Assembly (NCBI GenBank): GCA_963746465.1
Contig: CAVVAY010000007.1
Span: forward strand, 682,001 to 746,000
From: CAVVAY01 sp963746465
Lineage (GTDB): Bacteria > Actinomycetota > Actinomycetes > JACCUZ01
Direction: 5' to 3'
Length of the DNA stretch: 64,000 nt
Shown here piece by piece: positions 40,689-47,247 of this stretch. Position numbers and translations under genes: made by a program. Each line of letters opens with the position of its first letter. The first letter of the stretch is position 1. The notes under the pieces were generated by a model, which saw only the letters and a list, made by a program, of their open reading frames with translations, did not search any database and was not told the DNA's origin.

Positions 40689-41611
40689 GCAACCGGACCA
40701 GGGACAAGGCCGCCGCGCGGGAGCGGGTCGCCGCCATGAGGGCCGAGCAGGCCCGGGCCGCGCGCCGCCGCCGGGTCATGCTCGCCGGCGGCAGCATCGG
40801 TGTGGTCCTGCTCCTGCTGGTCGCGCTGGTGGTTGCGAAGGCAGCCGGCCTCGGCTCCGGTGACGACTCCGCTTCAACCACCTCCGCGCCGTCCGGCGCC
40901 GCGAGCACGGCGGTCGTGAAGGCCGTCACCGGCGTTCCCGGGGCGGTGCTCGACGAGGTCGGTGCGGGGGACGCCCAGGCCGTGCCGCACAAGGTGGACG
41001 CACCGGCGCTGACCGCCGACGGGAAGCCGAAGGTGCTGTACGTCGGCGCGGAGTACTGCCCGTTCTGCGCGGCGCAGCGGTGGCCGGTGGTGGTGGCGCT
41101 GTCCCGCTTCGGCACCTGGGCCGGGCTGGGGCAGACGACGTCCGCCAGCGACGACGTGTACCCCGACACCTCGACTCTGTCGTTCCACGGTGCCACGTAC
41201 ACCAGCGACCACCTGTCGTTCACCGGCGTGGAGACCAGCGGCCGCACCAAGGTCGACGGTCAGTACGCGCCGCTGGACAAGCTCAGCGCCGCAGACCGGA
41301 AGACGTTCGCGACCTACGACCAGCCGCCGTACACCAGTGGTGCGGCCGGCGGCATCCCGTTCATCGACTTCGGCGGCTCCTACGTGTCCTCCGGCGCGAG
41401 CCTCGACCCGGAGCTGCTCGCGGGCACGTCCCACCGCGAGATAGCCACCGCCCTGTCCGACCCGACCAGCCCGATCGCGAGGGCGGTGGACGGTTCGGCG
41501 AACGTGATCACCGCCGCGTTGTGCGAGCTCACCGACCAGCAGCCCACCGAGGTGTGCTCGGCCAAGGGAGTCACGGATGCCGCCGAGGCCCTCGCGCAGG
41601 GCAACGGGTGA
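40685..41611 (+). CDS. DUF929 thioredoxin-like membrane-anchored protein
   Basis: A 308-aa protein: short basic cytosolic N-terminus, one transmembrane helix (about residues 32-53), then a DUF929 extracytoplasmic domain with a CPFC redox motif (C125, C128 in GAEYCPFCAAQRWP). PFIDFGGSYV is the usual cis-Pro-type loop region. It is coupled to VKOR by a 4-nt overlap, and is likely the thiol-disulfide partner that VKOR oxidises. Two further cysteines lie near the C-terminus (LCELTDQQPTEVC). Function inferred from the pairing. Confidence 0.87.
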   Translation: MSNRTRDKAAARERVAAMRAEQARAARRRRVMLAGGSIGVVLLLLVALVVAKAAGLGSGDDSASTTSAPSGAASTAVVKAVTGVPGAVLDEVGAGDAQAVPHKVDAPALTADGKPKVLYVGAEYCPFCAAQRWPVVVALSRFGTWAGLGQTTSASDDVYPDTSTLSFHGATYTSDHLSFTGVETSGRTKVDGQYAPLDKLSAADRKTFATYDQPPYTSGAAGGIPFIDFGGSYVSSGASLDPELLAGTSHREIATALSDPTSPIARAVDGSANVITAALCELTDQQPTEVCSAKGVTDAAEALAQGNG

Positions 41612-42066
41612 CACCGACACCGACAGCGCCGCGGTGGGCACGCACGAGCTCGCTGGCCCTGTCCTCGGCGGGGCTGGCTGTGTCGGCGTACCTCACCCTC
41701 GAGCACTACTCGTCGTCGACGACGCTGGCCTGCCCGGAGACCGGCGTCGTCAACTGCGTGAAGGTCACCACCAGCAGCTACTCATCGCTGGCCGGTGTGC
41801 CGGTGGCGCTGCTCGGGCTGCTGTTCTTCGCCGCCATGACGGTGCTGTGCGCGCCGGCCGCCTGGCGCGCGTCCAGCCCGTGGGTGGACCGTGCGCGGCT
41901 GGCAGGTTCCCTCACCGGGGTCGTGATGGTCGTCTACCTGGTGTGGGCAGAGCTGTTCCGCATCGATGCCATCTGCCTCTGGTGCACCGTCGTGCACGCG
42001 ATAACCGTCGCGTTGTTCGCGGTCCTCGTCCTGGCTGCCGCTCTGCGCCCCGTCGACTCACTCTGA
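41608..42066 (+). CDS. Vitamin K epoxide reductase-family protein
   Basis: A 152-aa four-helix VKOR. Loop cysteines C42 and C50 (CPETGVVNC) and the active-site CLWC (C123, C126) are present, as is the conserved Ser in TSSYSSLAGVP. In actinobacteria VKOR replaces DsbB, reoxidising a DsbA-like thioredoxin and passing electrons to menaquinone. Its GTG overlaps the DUF929 stop. The 3' end overlaps the convergent phosphorylase gene by 9 nt. Likely end of the copper operon. Confidence 0.93.
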   Translation: MTPTPTAPRWARTSSLALSSAGLAVSAYLTLEHYSSSTTLACPETGVVNCVKVTTSSYSSLAGVPVALLGLLFFAAMTVLCAPAAWRASSPWVDRARLAGSLTGVVMVVYLVWAELFRIDAICLWCTVVHAITVALFAVLVLAAALRPVDSL

Positions 42067-42852
42067 GCGCTGGTCGTGCTCCGCGAGCGTGCGGACCAGC
42101 TCGCAGCCGAACAGGGCGAGGCGCTCGATGCTCTCGGTCGAGTGCTCGAGCTGGGTGTCCGGGTCGAACTCCCCTTCTTCGCCGGAGACGTCGAGCATGT
42201 TGTCGAGCACGACCGCGGCGCCGCCGGCCCGCAGACCCCACAGCCGGGCGAGCACGAAGATGACACTGGCCTCCATCTCGGCGGCCAGCACGTTCTGCCG
42301 CTGGAGGTCCTCGAAGTGCCCGGCCCACCACGACTGCCAGTAGCCGGCGTGCGACGAGCCGGGCCGCGGGTGCCCGGCGTAGAACGTGTCGGCGCTGCGG
42401 GTCAGGCCGACGTGGTAGCGGAACGCCAGCCGCTTCGCGGCCTCGACTGCAGCGGTGACGACCTCGTGGTGGGCGACGGCGGGGTACTCGATCGGCGCGT
42501 AGAGCCGCGACGCGCCGTCCAGCCGGACAGCGCCGTCGAAGACGACAAGGTCACCGTTGCGGATGTAGTCCTGGAAGGTCCCTGCGGTGCCCAGCCGGAG
42601 GAACGTGGTCGCTCCGCACCGGGCCAGCTCCTCCATCGCGATGGACGTCGAGGGGGCACCGATACCGGTGGAGGTGCAGCTGATCGGCGTGCCCTTGTAC
42701 ACGCCGGTGTAGGTGACGTACTCGCGGTTCGTGGCGACGTGGCGGGCCTCGTCCCAGTGCGCCGCGATCGTCGGCACCCGGCCGGGGTCGCCGGGCAGGA
42801 GGACGTACGGTGCGACGTCGCCGTCGGTGATCTGCAGGTGGTACTGGGTCAC
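42058..42852 (-). CDS. Nucleoside phosphorylase (uridine phosphorylase-like)
   Basis: A 264-aa phosphorylase of the PNP/UDP family: YVLLPGDPGRV phosphate loop, CTSTGIGAPSTSIAMEEL, FLRLGTAGTFQDY, VLAAEMEASVIFVLARLWG (ribose-binding EMEAS). The family hydrolyses purine or pyrimidine nucleosides with phosphate; here the exact base is open, with uridine phosphorylase-like features. The GTG at 42852 has a GGAG 6 nt before it and is preferred over GTG 42858, which is within it. Convergent with VKOR by 9 nt. Confidence 0.87.
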   Translation of the reverse strand: MTQYHLQITDGDVAPYVLLPGDPGRVPTIAAHWDEARHVATNREYVTYTGVYKGTPISCTSTGIGAPSTSIAMEELARCGATTFLRLGTAGTFQDYIRNGDLVVFDGAVRLDGASRLYAPIEYPAVAHHEVVTAAVEAAKRLAFRYHVGLTRSADTFYAGHPRPGSSHAGYWQSWWAGHFEDLQRQNVLAAEMEASVIFVLARLWGLRAGGAAVVLDNMLDVSGEEGEFDPDTQLEHSTESIERLALFGCELVRTLAEHDQRSE

Positions 42853-42872
42853 GGGCACTCCTCGGCTGCACT

Positions 42873-43280
42873 CTAGGCAGCAGGAGTATCCAGCTCCGCC
42901 CACACCATCTTGCCGGTGGCAGACCGTCGTACGCCGTGGTGCGAGGCGAGCGCGTCGACCAGGGTGAGACCGCGGCCGCCCTCGTCGGCGGGAGTGGCGA
43001 TCCGGGGCCGGACCGGCCGGCTGGAGCCGTCGGAGACCTCCATCCGGAGCCCCTCGCGACGCGCCAGCAAGGTCAGGCCGATGTCGGTGCCGGCATGCCG
43101 GACCGCGTTGCCGACCAGCTCGCTGACGATGAGCTTGGCGTCGTCGCAGAGGCGGCCGTAGCCCCAGCGCTGGCAGCTCTTCTGGACAGCGGCGCGGGCA
43201 GCCCCGACCGACCGCGGTTCGGCGGGATAGGTGGCGTGGTACGTGCTGGGCGTCCTCTTCAGGTACTCCGTGGCGGGCAC
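42873..43280 (-). CDS. Anti-sigma-type histidine-kinase-like ATPase domain protein
   Basis: A 135-aa single HATPase_c_2 domain (RsbW/SpoIIAB-like). N-box SELVGNAVRHAG, G-box VSDGSSRP and EGGRGLTLVDAL are visible. Such stand-alone domains in actinobacteria bind anti-sigma or signalling partners; no sigma factor or anti-sigma antagonist gene is adjacent. GTG start at 43280. It sits 21 nt after the phosphorylase start on the same strand. The partner is unknown. Confidence 0.88.
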   Translation of the reverse strand: MPATEYLKRTPSTYHATYPAEPRSVGAARAAVQKSCQRWGYGRLCDDAKLIVSELVGNAVRHAGTDIGLTLLARREGLRMEVSDGSSRPVRPRIATPADEGGRGLTLVDALASHHGVRRSATGKMVWAELDTPAA

Positions 43281-43378
43281 AGCCCGGCTCCCATCATGGA
43301 TGTCAACAATTCACTCGTACCCGGGGCTCTCGGTGCGAACCGGGATCGCTCGGTGTTCCGGGCCGTCACCCGGTTGCC

Positions 43379-43621
43379 TCAGCACGGGATGAGCAGAGAC
43401 TCCTCGACCCATTCCTCCACGAGCGCCCAGCGGCCGGCCCGCAGCGCCGCCAGGTAGAGGACCCGGCCGTGCCACCCGCCGTAAGCGTCGCGCCGCCACT
43501 CGACGAGCAGCCCGGGGCGCTTCTCGGCGGACCGGTCGGCCGGGTCGGCCACCCAGCAGTGCCGCCCGGGACACGGGTCGGCGCCCGGGCGGGGCCGGCT
43601 CAGCGTGACCCGCTCTGACAT
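43379..43621 (-). CDS. Small SOS-box-linked protein (DUF6504-like)
   Basis: An 80-aa soluble protein: CPGRHCWVADPADRSAEKRPGLLVEWRR and GGWHGRVLYLAALRAGRWALVEEWVEESLL. I recognise it as a small uncharacterised actinobacterial family, possibly DUF6504, often located near translesion-polymerase genes (ImuB/DnaE2) from memory. The ATG at 43621 is used; an in-frame ATG at 43645 would add eight residues. A LexA-type SOS box lies on its -35 region (43678-43693) with a CATGCT -10 at 43664-43669. No repair gene is adjacent, so it is an orphan here. Confidence 0.78.
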   Translation of the reverse strand: MSERVTLSRPRPGADPCPGRHCWVADPADRSAEKRPGLLVEWRRDAYGGWHGRVLYLAALRAGRWALVEEWVEESLLIPC

Positions 43622-43663
43622 GGGCAGGCCACGCCCGCTGGTCATGCCGCCTGCCACCGGCCC

Positions 43664-43692
43664 AGCATGGCAGATGATCGAACGTGTGTTCG
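43664..43692 (-). promoter_or_regulatory. Promoter of the small SOS-linked gene
   Basis: On the minus strand CATGCT (43664-43669) is preceded, after a 17-nt spacer, by CGAACA (43687-43692), which lies inside the SOS box. A repressor on the box would block polymerase directly. The predicted leader is about 36 nt. Confidence 0.5.
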
Positions 43693-43693
43693 A
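43678..43693. promoter_or_regulatory. Perfect LexA SOS box
   Basis: TCGAACGTGTGTTCGA is a perfect 6-4-6 palindrome matching the actinobacterial/Bacillus-type LexA site (CGAAC-N4-GTTCG with outer T/A). It is 57 bp upstream of the small minus-strand gene and 61 bp upstream of the helicase start. Confidence 0.85.
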
Positions 43694-43753
43694 GGGACCG
43701 TCGAGCCGGGACCCGCCGACTCCGGGCGAGAACACCAGCGGAGAATTCGGTCC

Positions 43754-45439
43754 GTGAGCACCGACGACGGGACGACCTTCGCGGACCTGGGCCTCCGCCC
43801 CGAGCTGCTGGCCGCGCTGGCCACCCTCGGGTACGAGGAGCCCACCCCCATCCAGCGGGAGGCGATCCCGAAGCTGGTGGCAGGCCGTGACCTTCTCGGC
43901 CAGGCAGCGACCGGCACCGGCAAGACTGCCGCCTTCGCGCTGCCGATCCTGCAGGCGCTGCCCGCCGGTGACCGCGGGGTCGCGCCGTCCGCGATGGTCC
44001 TGGTGCCGACCCGCGAGCTGGCCGTCCAGGTGTCCGAGGCCCTGCACCGTTACGGCCGCGAGCTCGGCGCCCGGGTTCTGCCGATCTACGGCGGGCAGCC
44101 GATCGGCCGGCAGCTCGGTGCGCTCAAGCGCGGGGTCGACGTCGTGGTCGCCACCCCCGGGCGGGCGCTGGACCACCTCAACCGGGGCACCCTCGCCCTC
44201 GACTCGCTAGCGACCGTCGTCCTCGACGAGGCCGACGAGATGCTGGACATGGGCTTCGCCGACGAGCTCGAGGCGATCCTGGCCGCGACCCCGCCGACCC
44301 GGCAGACAGTGCTCTTCTCGGCCACGCTGCCGCGGCGGATCGACGGGATCGCGCGACGGCACCTGCGTGACCCGGTGCGGATCGAGATCGAGCGGGAGAC
44401 CCCGGCCGAGGGCGAGGCACCCAAGGTCCGGCAGAGCGCGTACGTCGTGGCGCGCGCCCACAAGGCCGCAGCGCTGGGACGCATCCTCGACATCGAGGCA
44501 CCGACGGCCGCCATCGTGTTCTGCCGCACCCGGGACGAGGTGGACCAGCTCACCGAGACCCTCAACGGCCGCGGCTACCGGGCAGAGGCGCTGCACGGCG
44601 GCATGAGCCAGGAGCAGCGCGACCGGGTGATGGGCAGGCTGCGCGCCGGCACCGCCGACCTGCTCGTCGCCACCGACGTCGCAGCCCGCGGCCTGGACAT
44701 CGACCAGCTGACCCACGTCGTCAACTACGAGGTCCCGTCGGCGCCGGACGCCTACGTGCACCGGATCGGCCGGGTCGGCCGCGGCGGCCGTGAAGGCGTC
44801 GCAATCACGTTGGCCGAGCCGCGCGAGCACCGGATGCTCAAGACCATCGAACGGGTCACCGGGCAGCGCATCCCGGTCGAGAAGGTGCCGACGACCGCCG
44901 ATCTGCTGGCTGCCCGGCTCGAGCTCACCCGGGCCGCGCTGCACGAGATCCTGCTGGAGGACCACCTCGAGCCGTTCCGCGTCATCGTCGACACCCTCAC
45001 CGACGACTTCGACGTCGTGCAGGTCGCGATGGCCGCGGTGAAGCTGGCGCACGAGGCCAGCGGTGTCGGTCTCGACCAGGAGGAGATCCCCGAGGTCGCC
45101 GAGCGCCCGGTCCGCGACGAGACGCCGCGCCGTGCGCAGGAGGGCGGTCCCCGTCGTACGCCGGGAGCCGACCGCCGTAGCCGAACCCTCGGCACCACCC
45201 GCATCTTCATCGCCGCCGGTCGGGCCGCCGGCATCCGCCCGCAGGACCTCGTGGGTGCCATCGCCGGCGAGTCCCGGCTGTCCGGGCGGGACATCGGGGC
45301 GATCGAGATCACCGACCGGTTCTCGCTGGTGGAGGTGCCGGACGACGCCGCGTCGGAAGTTGTTGACGCGTTGCGGGCCACCCGGATCAAGGGCCGTAAG
45401 GTCCAGGTACGACGGGACCGCGAGGGGGGAACGCGATGA
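43754..45439 (+). CDS. deaD: DEAD-box RNA helicase (DeaD/CsdA-type with DbpA RNA-binding domain)
   Basis: A 561-aa ATP-dependent RNA helicase. Q motif TPIQREAIPKL, Walker A QAATGTGKTAAF, VPTRELA, DEAD at LDEADEMLDMGF, SAT in FSATLP, and the helicase C block with VATDVAARGLDID and HRIGRVGRGG are all present. The last about 75 residues (TTRIFIAAGRAAGIRPQDLVGAI...KGRKVQVRR) form a DbpA-type RNA-binding domain. It probably works in ribosome assembly or cold adaptation. The GTG at 43754 has GAGAAT (43741-43746) 7 nt before it. It overlaps the next gene by 4 nt. Confidence 0.95.
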   Translation: MSTDDGTTFADLGLRPELLAALATLGYEEPTPIQREAIPKLVAGRDLLGQAATGTGKTAAFALPILQALPAGDRGVAPSAMVLVPTRELAVQVSEALHRYGRELGARVLPIYGGQPIGRQLGALKRGVDVVVATPGRALDHLNRGTLALDSLATVVLDEADEMLDMGFADELEAILAATPPTRQTVLFSATLPRRIDGIARRHLRDPVRIEIERETPAEGEAPKVRQSAYVVARAHKAAALGRILDIEAPTAAIVFCRTRDEVDQLTETLNGRGYRAEALHGGMSQEQRDRVMGRLRAGTADLLVATDVAARGLDIDQLTHVVNYEVPSAPDAYVHRIGRVGRGGREGVAITLAEPREHRMLKTIERVTGQRIPVEKVPTTADLLAARLELTRAALHEILLEDHLEPFRVIVDTLTDDFDVVQVAMAAVKLAHEASGVGLDQEEIPEVAERPVRDETPRRAQEGGPRRTPGADRRSRTLGTTRIFIAAGRAAGIRPQDLVGAIAGESRLSGRDIGAIEITDRFSLVEVPDDAASEVVDALRATRIKGRKVQVRRDREGGTR

Positions 45440-46098
45440 AGTCCTGGGTGCGCGACCACGGCCTGATGATCGCCAACGTCGGCCTGTTCGTCGTCTTCTT
45501 CGCCGGCATGGTGCTGTCCGGAGTGCAGGCGTACAACGCCGACCAGCTCGAGCACAAGGAGTCGGCGGTCTCGCTGTGGGGCTACCTGCACACCGGCGAC
45601 TTCGTCGAGGCGACCTTCGAGAACTGGGAGTCCGAGTTCCTCCAGATGGGCATGTACGTCGTCCTCACGGCGTACCTGTTCCAGCGCGGGTCGTCGGAGT
45701 CCAAGCCGATCGAAGGAGACGCACCACAGGACGCGGACCCGCGGGACGCCGACAAACGCGCGGACGTGCCGTGGCCGGTCCGTCGCGGCGGACTCGTGCT
45801 GACGCTCTACGAGAACTCGCTGTCGCTGCTGTTCCTGCTGCTGTTCCTGGCGTCCATCGCGATGCACGCGCTGGGTGGTGCCCGCGCCTACAGCTCCGAG
45901 CAGGAGGTGCACGGCGAAGCTGCGGTCACGGTGTGGCAGTACGTCCGCACGTCCCAGTTCTGGTTCGAGAGCTTCCAGAACTGGCAGTCCGAGTTCCTGG
46001 CGGTCGCCGTTATCGTCGGCGCCTCGGTCTACTTGAGACAGCGCGGGTCGGCGGAGTCGAAGCCGGTCGCCGAGCCGCACCATGCGACCGGCGCCTGA
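45436..46098 (+). CDS. DUF6766-like membrane protein with internal duplication
   Basis: A 220-aa protein of two repeated halves. Each has a transmembrane helix, a Gln/Glu-rich segment (NADQLEHKESAVSLWGYL; SSEQEVHGEAAVTVWQYV), a FxNWxSEFL motif, a second helix and RGSxESKP. The repeats are about 90 residues each, arranged head to tail. The family is uncharacterised. Its ATG overlaps the helicase stop, so the two are translationally coupled. The second half begins after a cytosolic linker rich in Asp and Ala. Confidence 0.75.
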   Translation: MKSWVRDHGLMIANVGLFVVFFAGMVLSGVQAYNADQLEHKESAVSLWGYLHTGDFVEATFENWESEFLQMGMYVVLTAYLFQRGSSESKPIEGDAPQDADPRDADKRADVPWPVRRGGLVLTLYENSLSLLFLLLFLASIAMHALGGARAYSSEQEVHGEAAVTVWQYVRTSQFWFESFQNWQSEFLAVAVIVGASVYLRQRGSAESKPVAEPHHATGA

Positions 46099-46153
46099 CC
46101 CCTGGTCAGCCCGCCGCGGCGATGACCGCGACTGCACGGTCGAGGAGGTAGTC

Positions 46154-46618
46154 ATGTCCGACGACGCGATCCGCGCACCAGCCGACCTGACCCGCACAGC
46201 GGTTGCCGCGACGCTGCACTGTTTGACCGGCTGCGCCATCGGCGAGGTGCTCGGGATGGTGCTGGCCACCTGGTGGGGGTGGGCCGACTGGCCGAGCGTC
46301 GCGCTCGCCGTCGTCCTGGCCTTCGCCTTCGGCTACGCCCTCACGATCGGCCCGGTGCTGCGCGCCGGCCTCCCGCTCGGGCTGGCACTCCGGGTCGCGC
46401 TGGCCGCGGACACCGTCAGCATCCTGGTGATGGAGCTGGTGGACAACGGCGTCCTGCTCACGGTGCCGGGGGCGATGGAGGCAGGCCTGCGGGAAGCCTT
46501 GTTCTGGGCCAGCCTGGCCGGATCGCTGCTCGTCGCCTTCGTCGTGACCGTGCCGGTCAACCGGGCCTTGATCGCCCGCGGTCGGGGTCACGCCGTGGTC
46601 CACCAGTACCACCACTGA
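46154..46618 (+). CDS. DUF4396 membrane protein
   Basis: A 154-aa four-helix membrane protein of the DUF4396 type: TLHCLTGCAIGEVLGMVLATWWGW is the conserved beginning with an HCxxGC motif, and a C-terminal VHQYHH tail could bind metal. A strong GAGGAGG lies 6-7 nt before the ATG at 46154; an in-frame start further up would add a non-conserved stretch. The function is unknown. It lies 55 nt after the DUF6766-like gene and may share its transcript. Confidence 0.82.
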   Translation: MSDDAIRAPADLTRTAVAATLHCLTGCAIGEVLGMVLATWWGWADWPSVALAVVLAFAFGYALTIGPVLRAGLPLGLALRVALAADTVSILVMELVDNGVLLTVPGAMEAGLREALFWASLAGSLLVAFVVTVPVNRALIARGRGHAVVHQYHH

Positions 46619-46693
46619 CGCTTGTGCCTGCGGGTGCGCGGTACCCCCACCGGTAGGCTGACGGTCCTTCGACGACGAGGGGAACCCAGACCG

Positions 46694-47122
46694 GTGACCG
46701 CCCAGACCCGCGCCCTGCGCGGCCGCAGCCTGTTCGCAGGTCTGCTCGGGGTGCTCGCAGTGCTGGCGTCGCTGCTGGTCCTGCCCGGCAGCGCCGCGGT
46801 TGCCGTCCCCTCGCCCTCGGCCGCCCCGTCAGCAGCCCGCGGTGCGGTGCCGTTCGGTGCCGGACTGCGCGAGACCCGCGACAAGGTCCGCGTCGCGCCG
46901 CGCCGGCTCAGTCGCGAGCAGTCCGTCGCGTCGGCAGCGGCAGACCACCTGGCCGGCACCGGACACGGGTCCGGCCCGACCGCTGCCGTCCAGATTGCTG
47001 CTCTCGCCCTGACCGGGGTGCTTGTCCTCGCGCTGGTCACCGCCGGCCGACCGCGCCGCCCCTCCCGACGTACGCCGGGTGCCCGCCGCGACCGCGCACC
47101 TCCCGCGCTCGCGCTCGCCTGA
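46694..47122 (+). CDS. Hypothetical exported protein with C-terminal membrane helix
   Basis: A 142-aa protein: an N-terminal hydrophobic segment (LFAGLLGVLAVLASLLVLPG) acting as signal or anchor, a Pro/Ala-rich spacer, a central REQSVASAAADHLAG stretch, a second helix (AVQIAALALTGVLVLALVTA), and a basic Pro/Arg tail. No family recognised. GTG at 46694 has GAGGGGAA about 10 nt before it and TAGGCT further upstream at 46653. It precedes secDF by 125 nt on the same strand; a link to secretion is only suggestive. Confidence 0.7.
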   Translation: MTAQTRALRGRSLFAGLLGVLAVLASLLVLPGSAAVAVPSPSAAPSAARGAVPFGAGLRETRDKVRVAPRRLSREQSVASAAADHLAGTGHGSGPTAAVQIAALALTGVLVLALVTAGRPRRPSRRTPGARRDRAPPALALA

Positions 47123-47247
47123 CCCGCGCCCCGACCCACCCTGCAGCGAGCCGATCGCGCACCTCGCGACGCCCTGCACCCCCGCCTGTTCTTCCTTGAC
47201 ACGGCCGTCGCCTGAGGCATGCGCCGTGCATCCGCCGGAGGCCCATC

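Noticed and set aside
46082..46153. Longer N-terminus for the DUF4396 protein
   Set aside because: The extension lacks conserved residues, while the ATG at 46154 has a strong GAGGAGG at proper distance.
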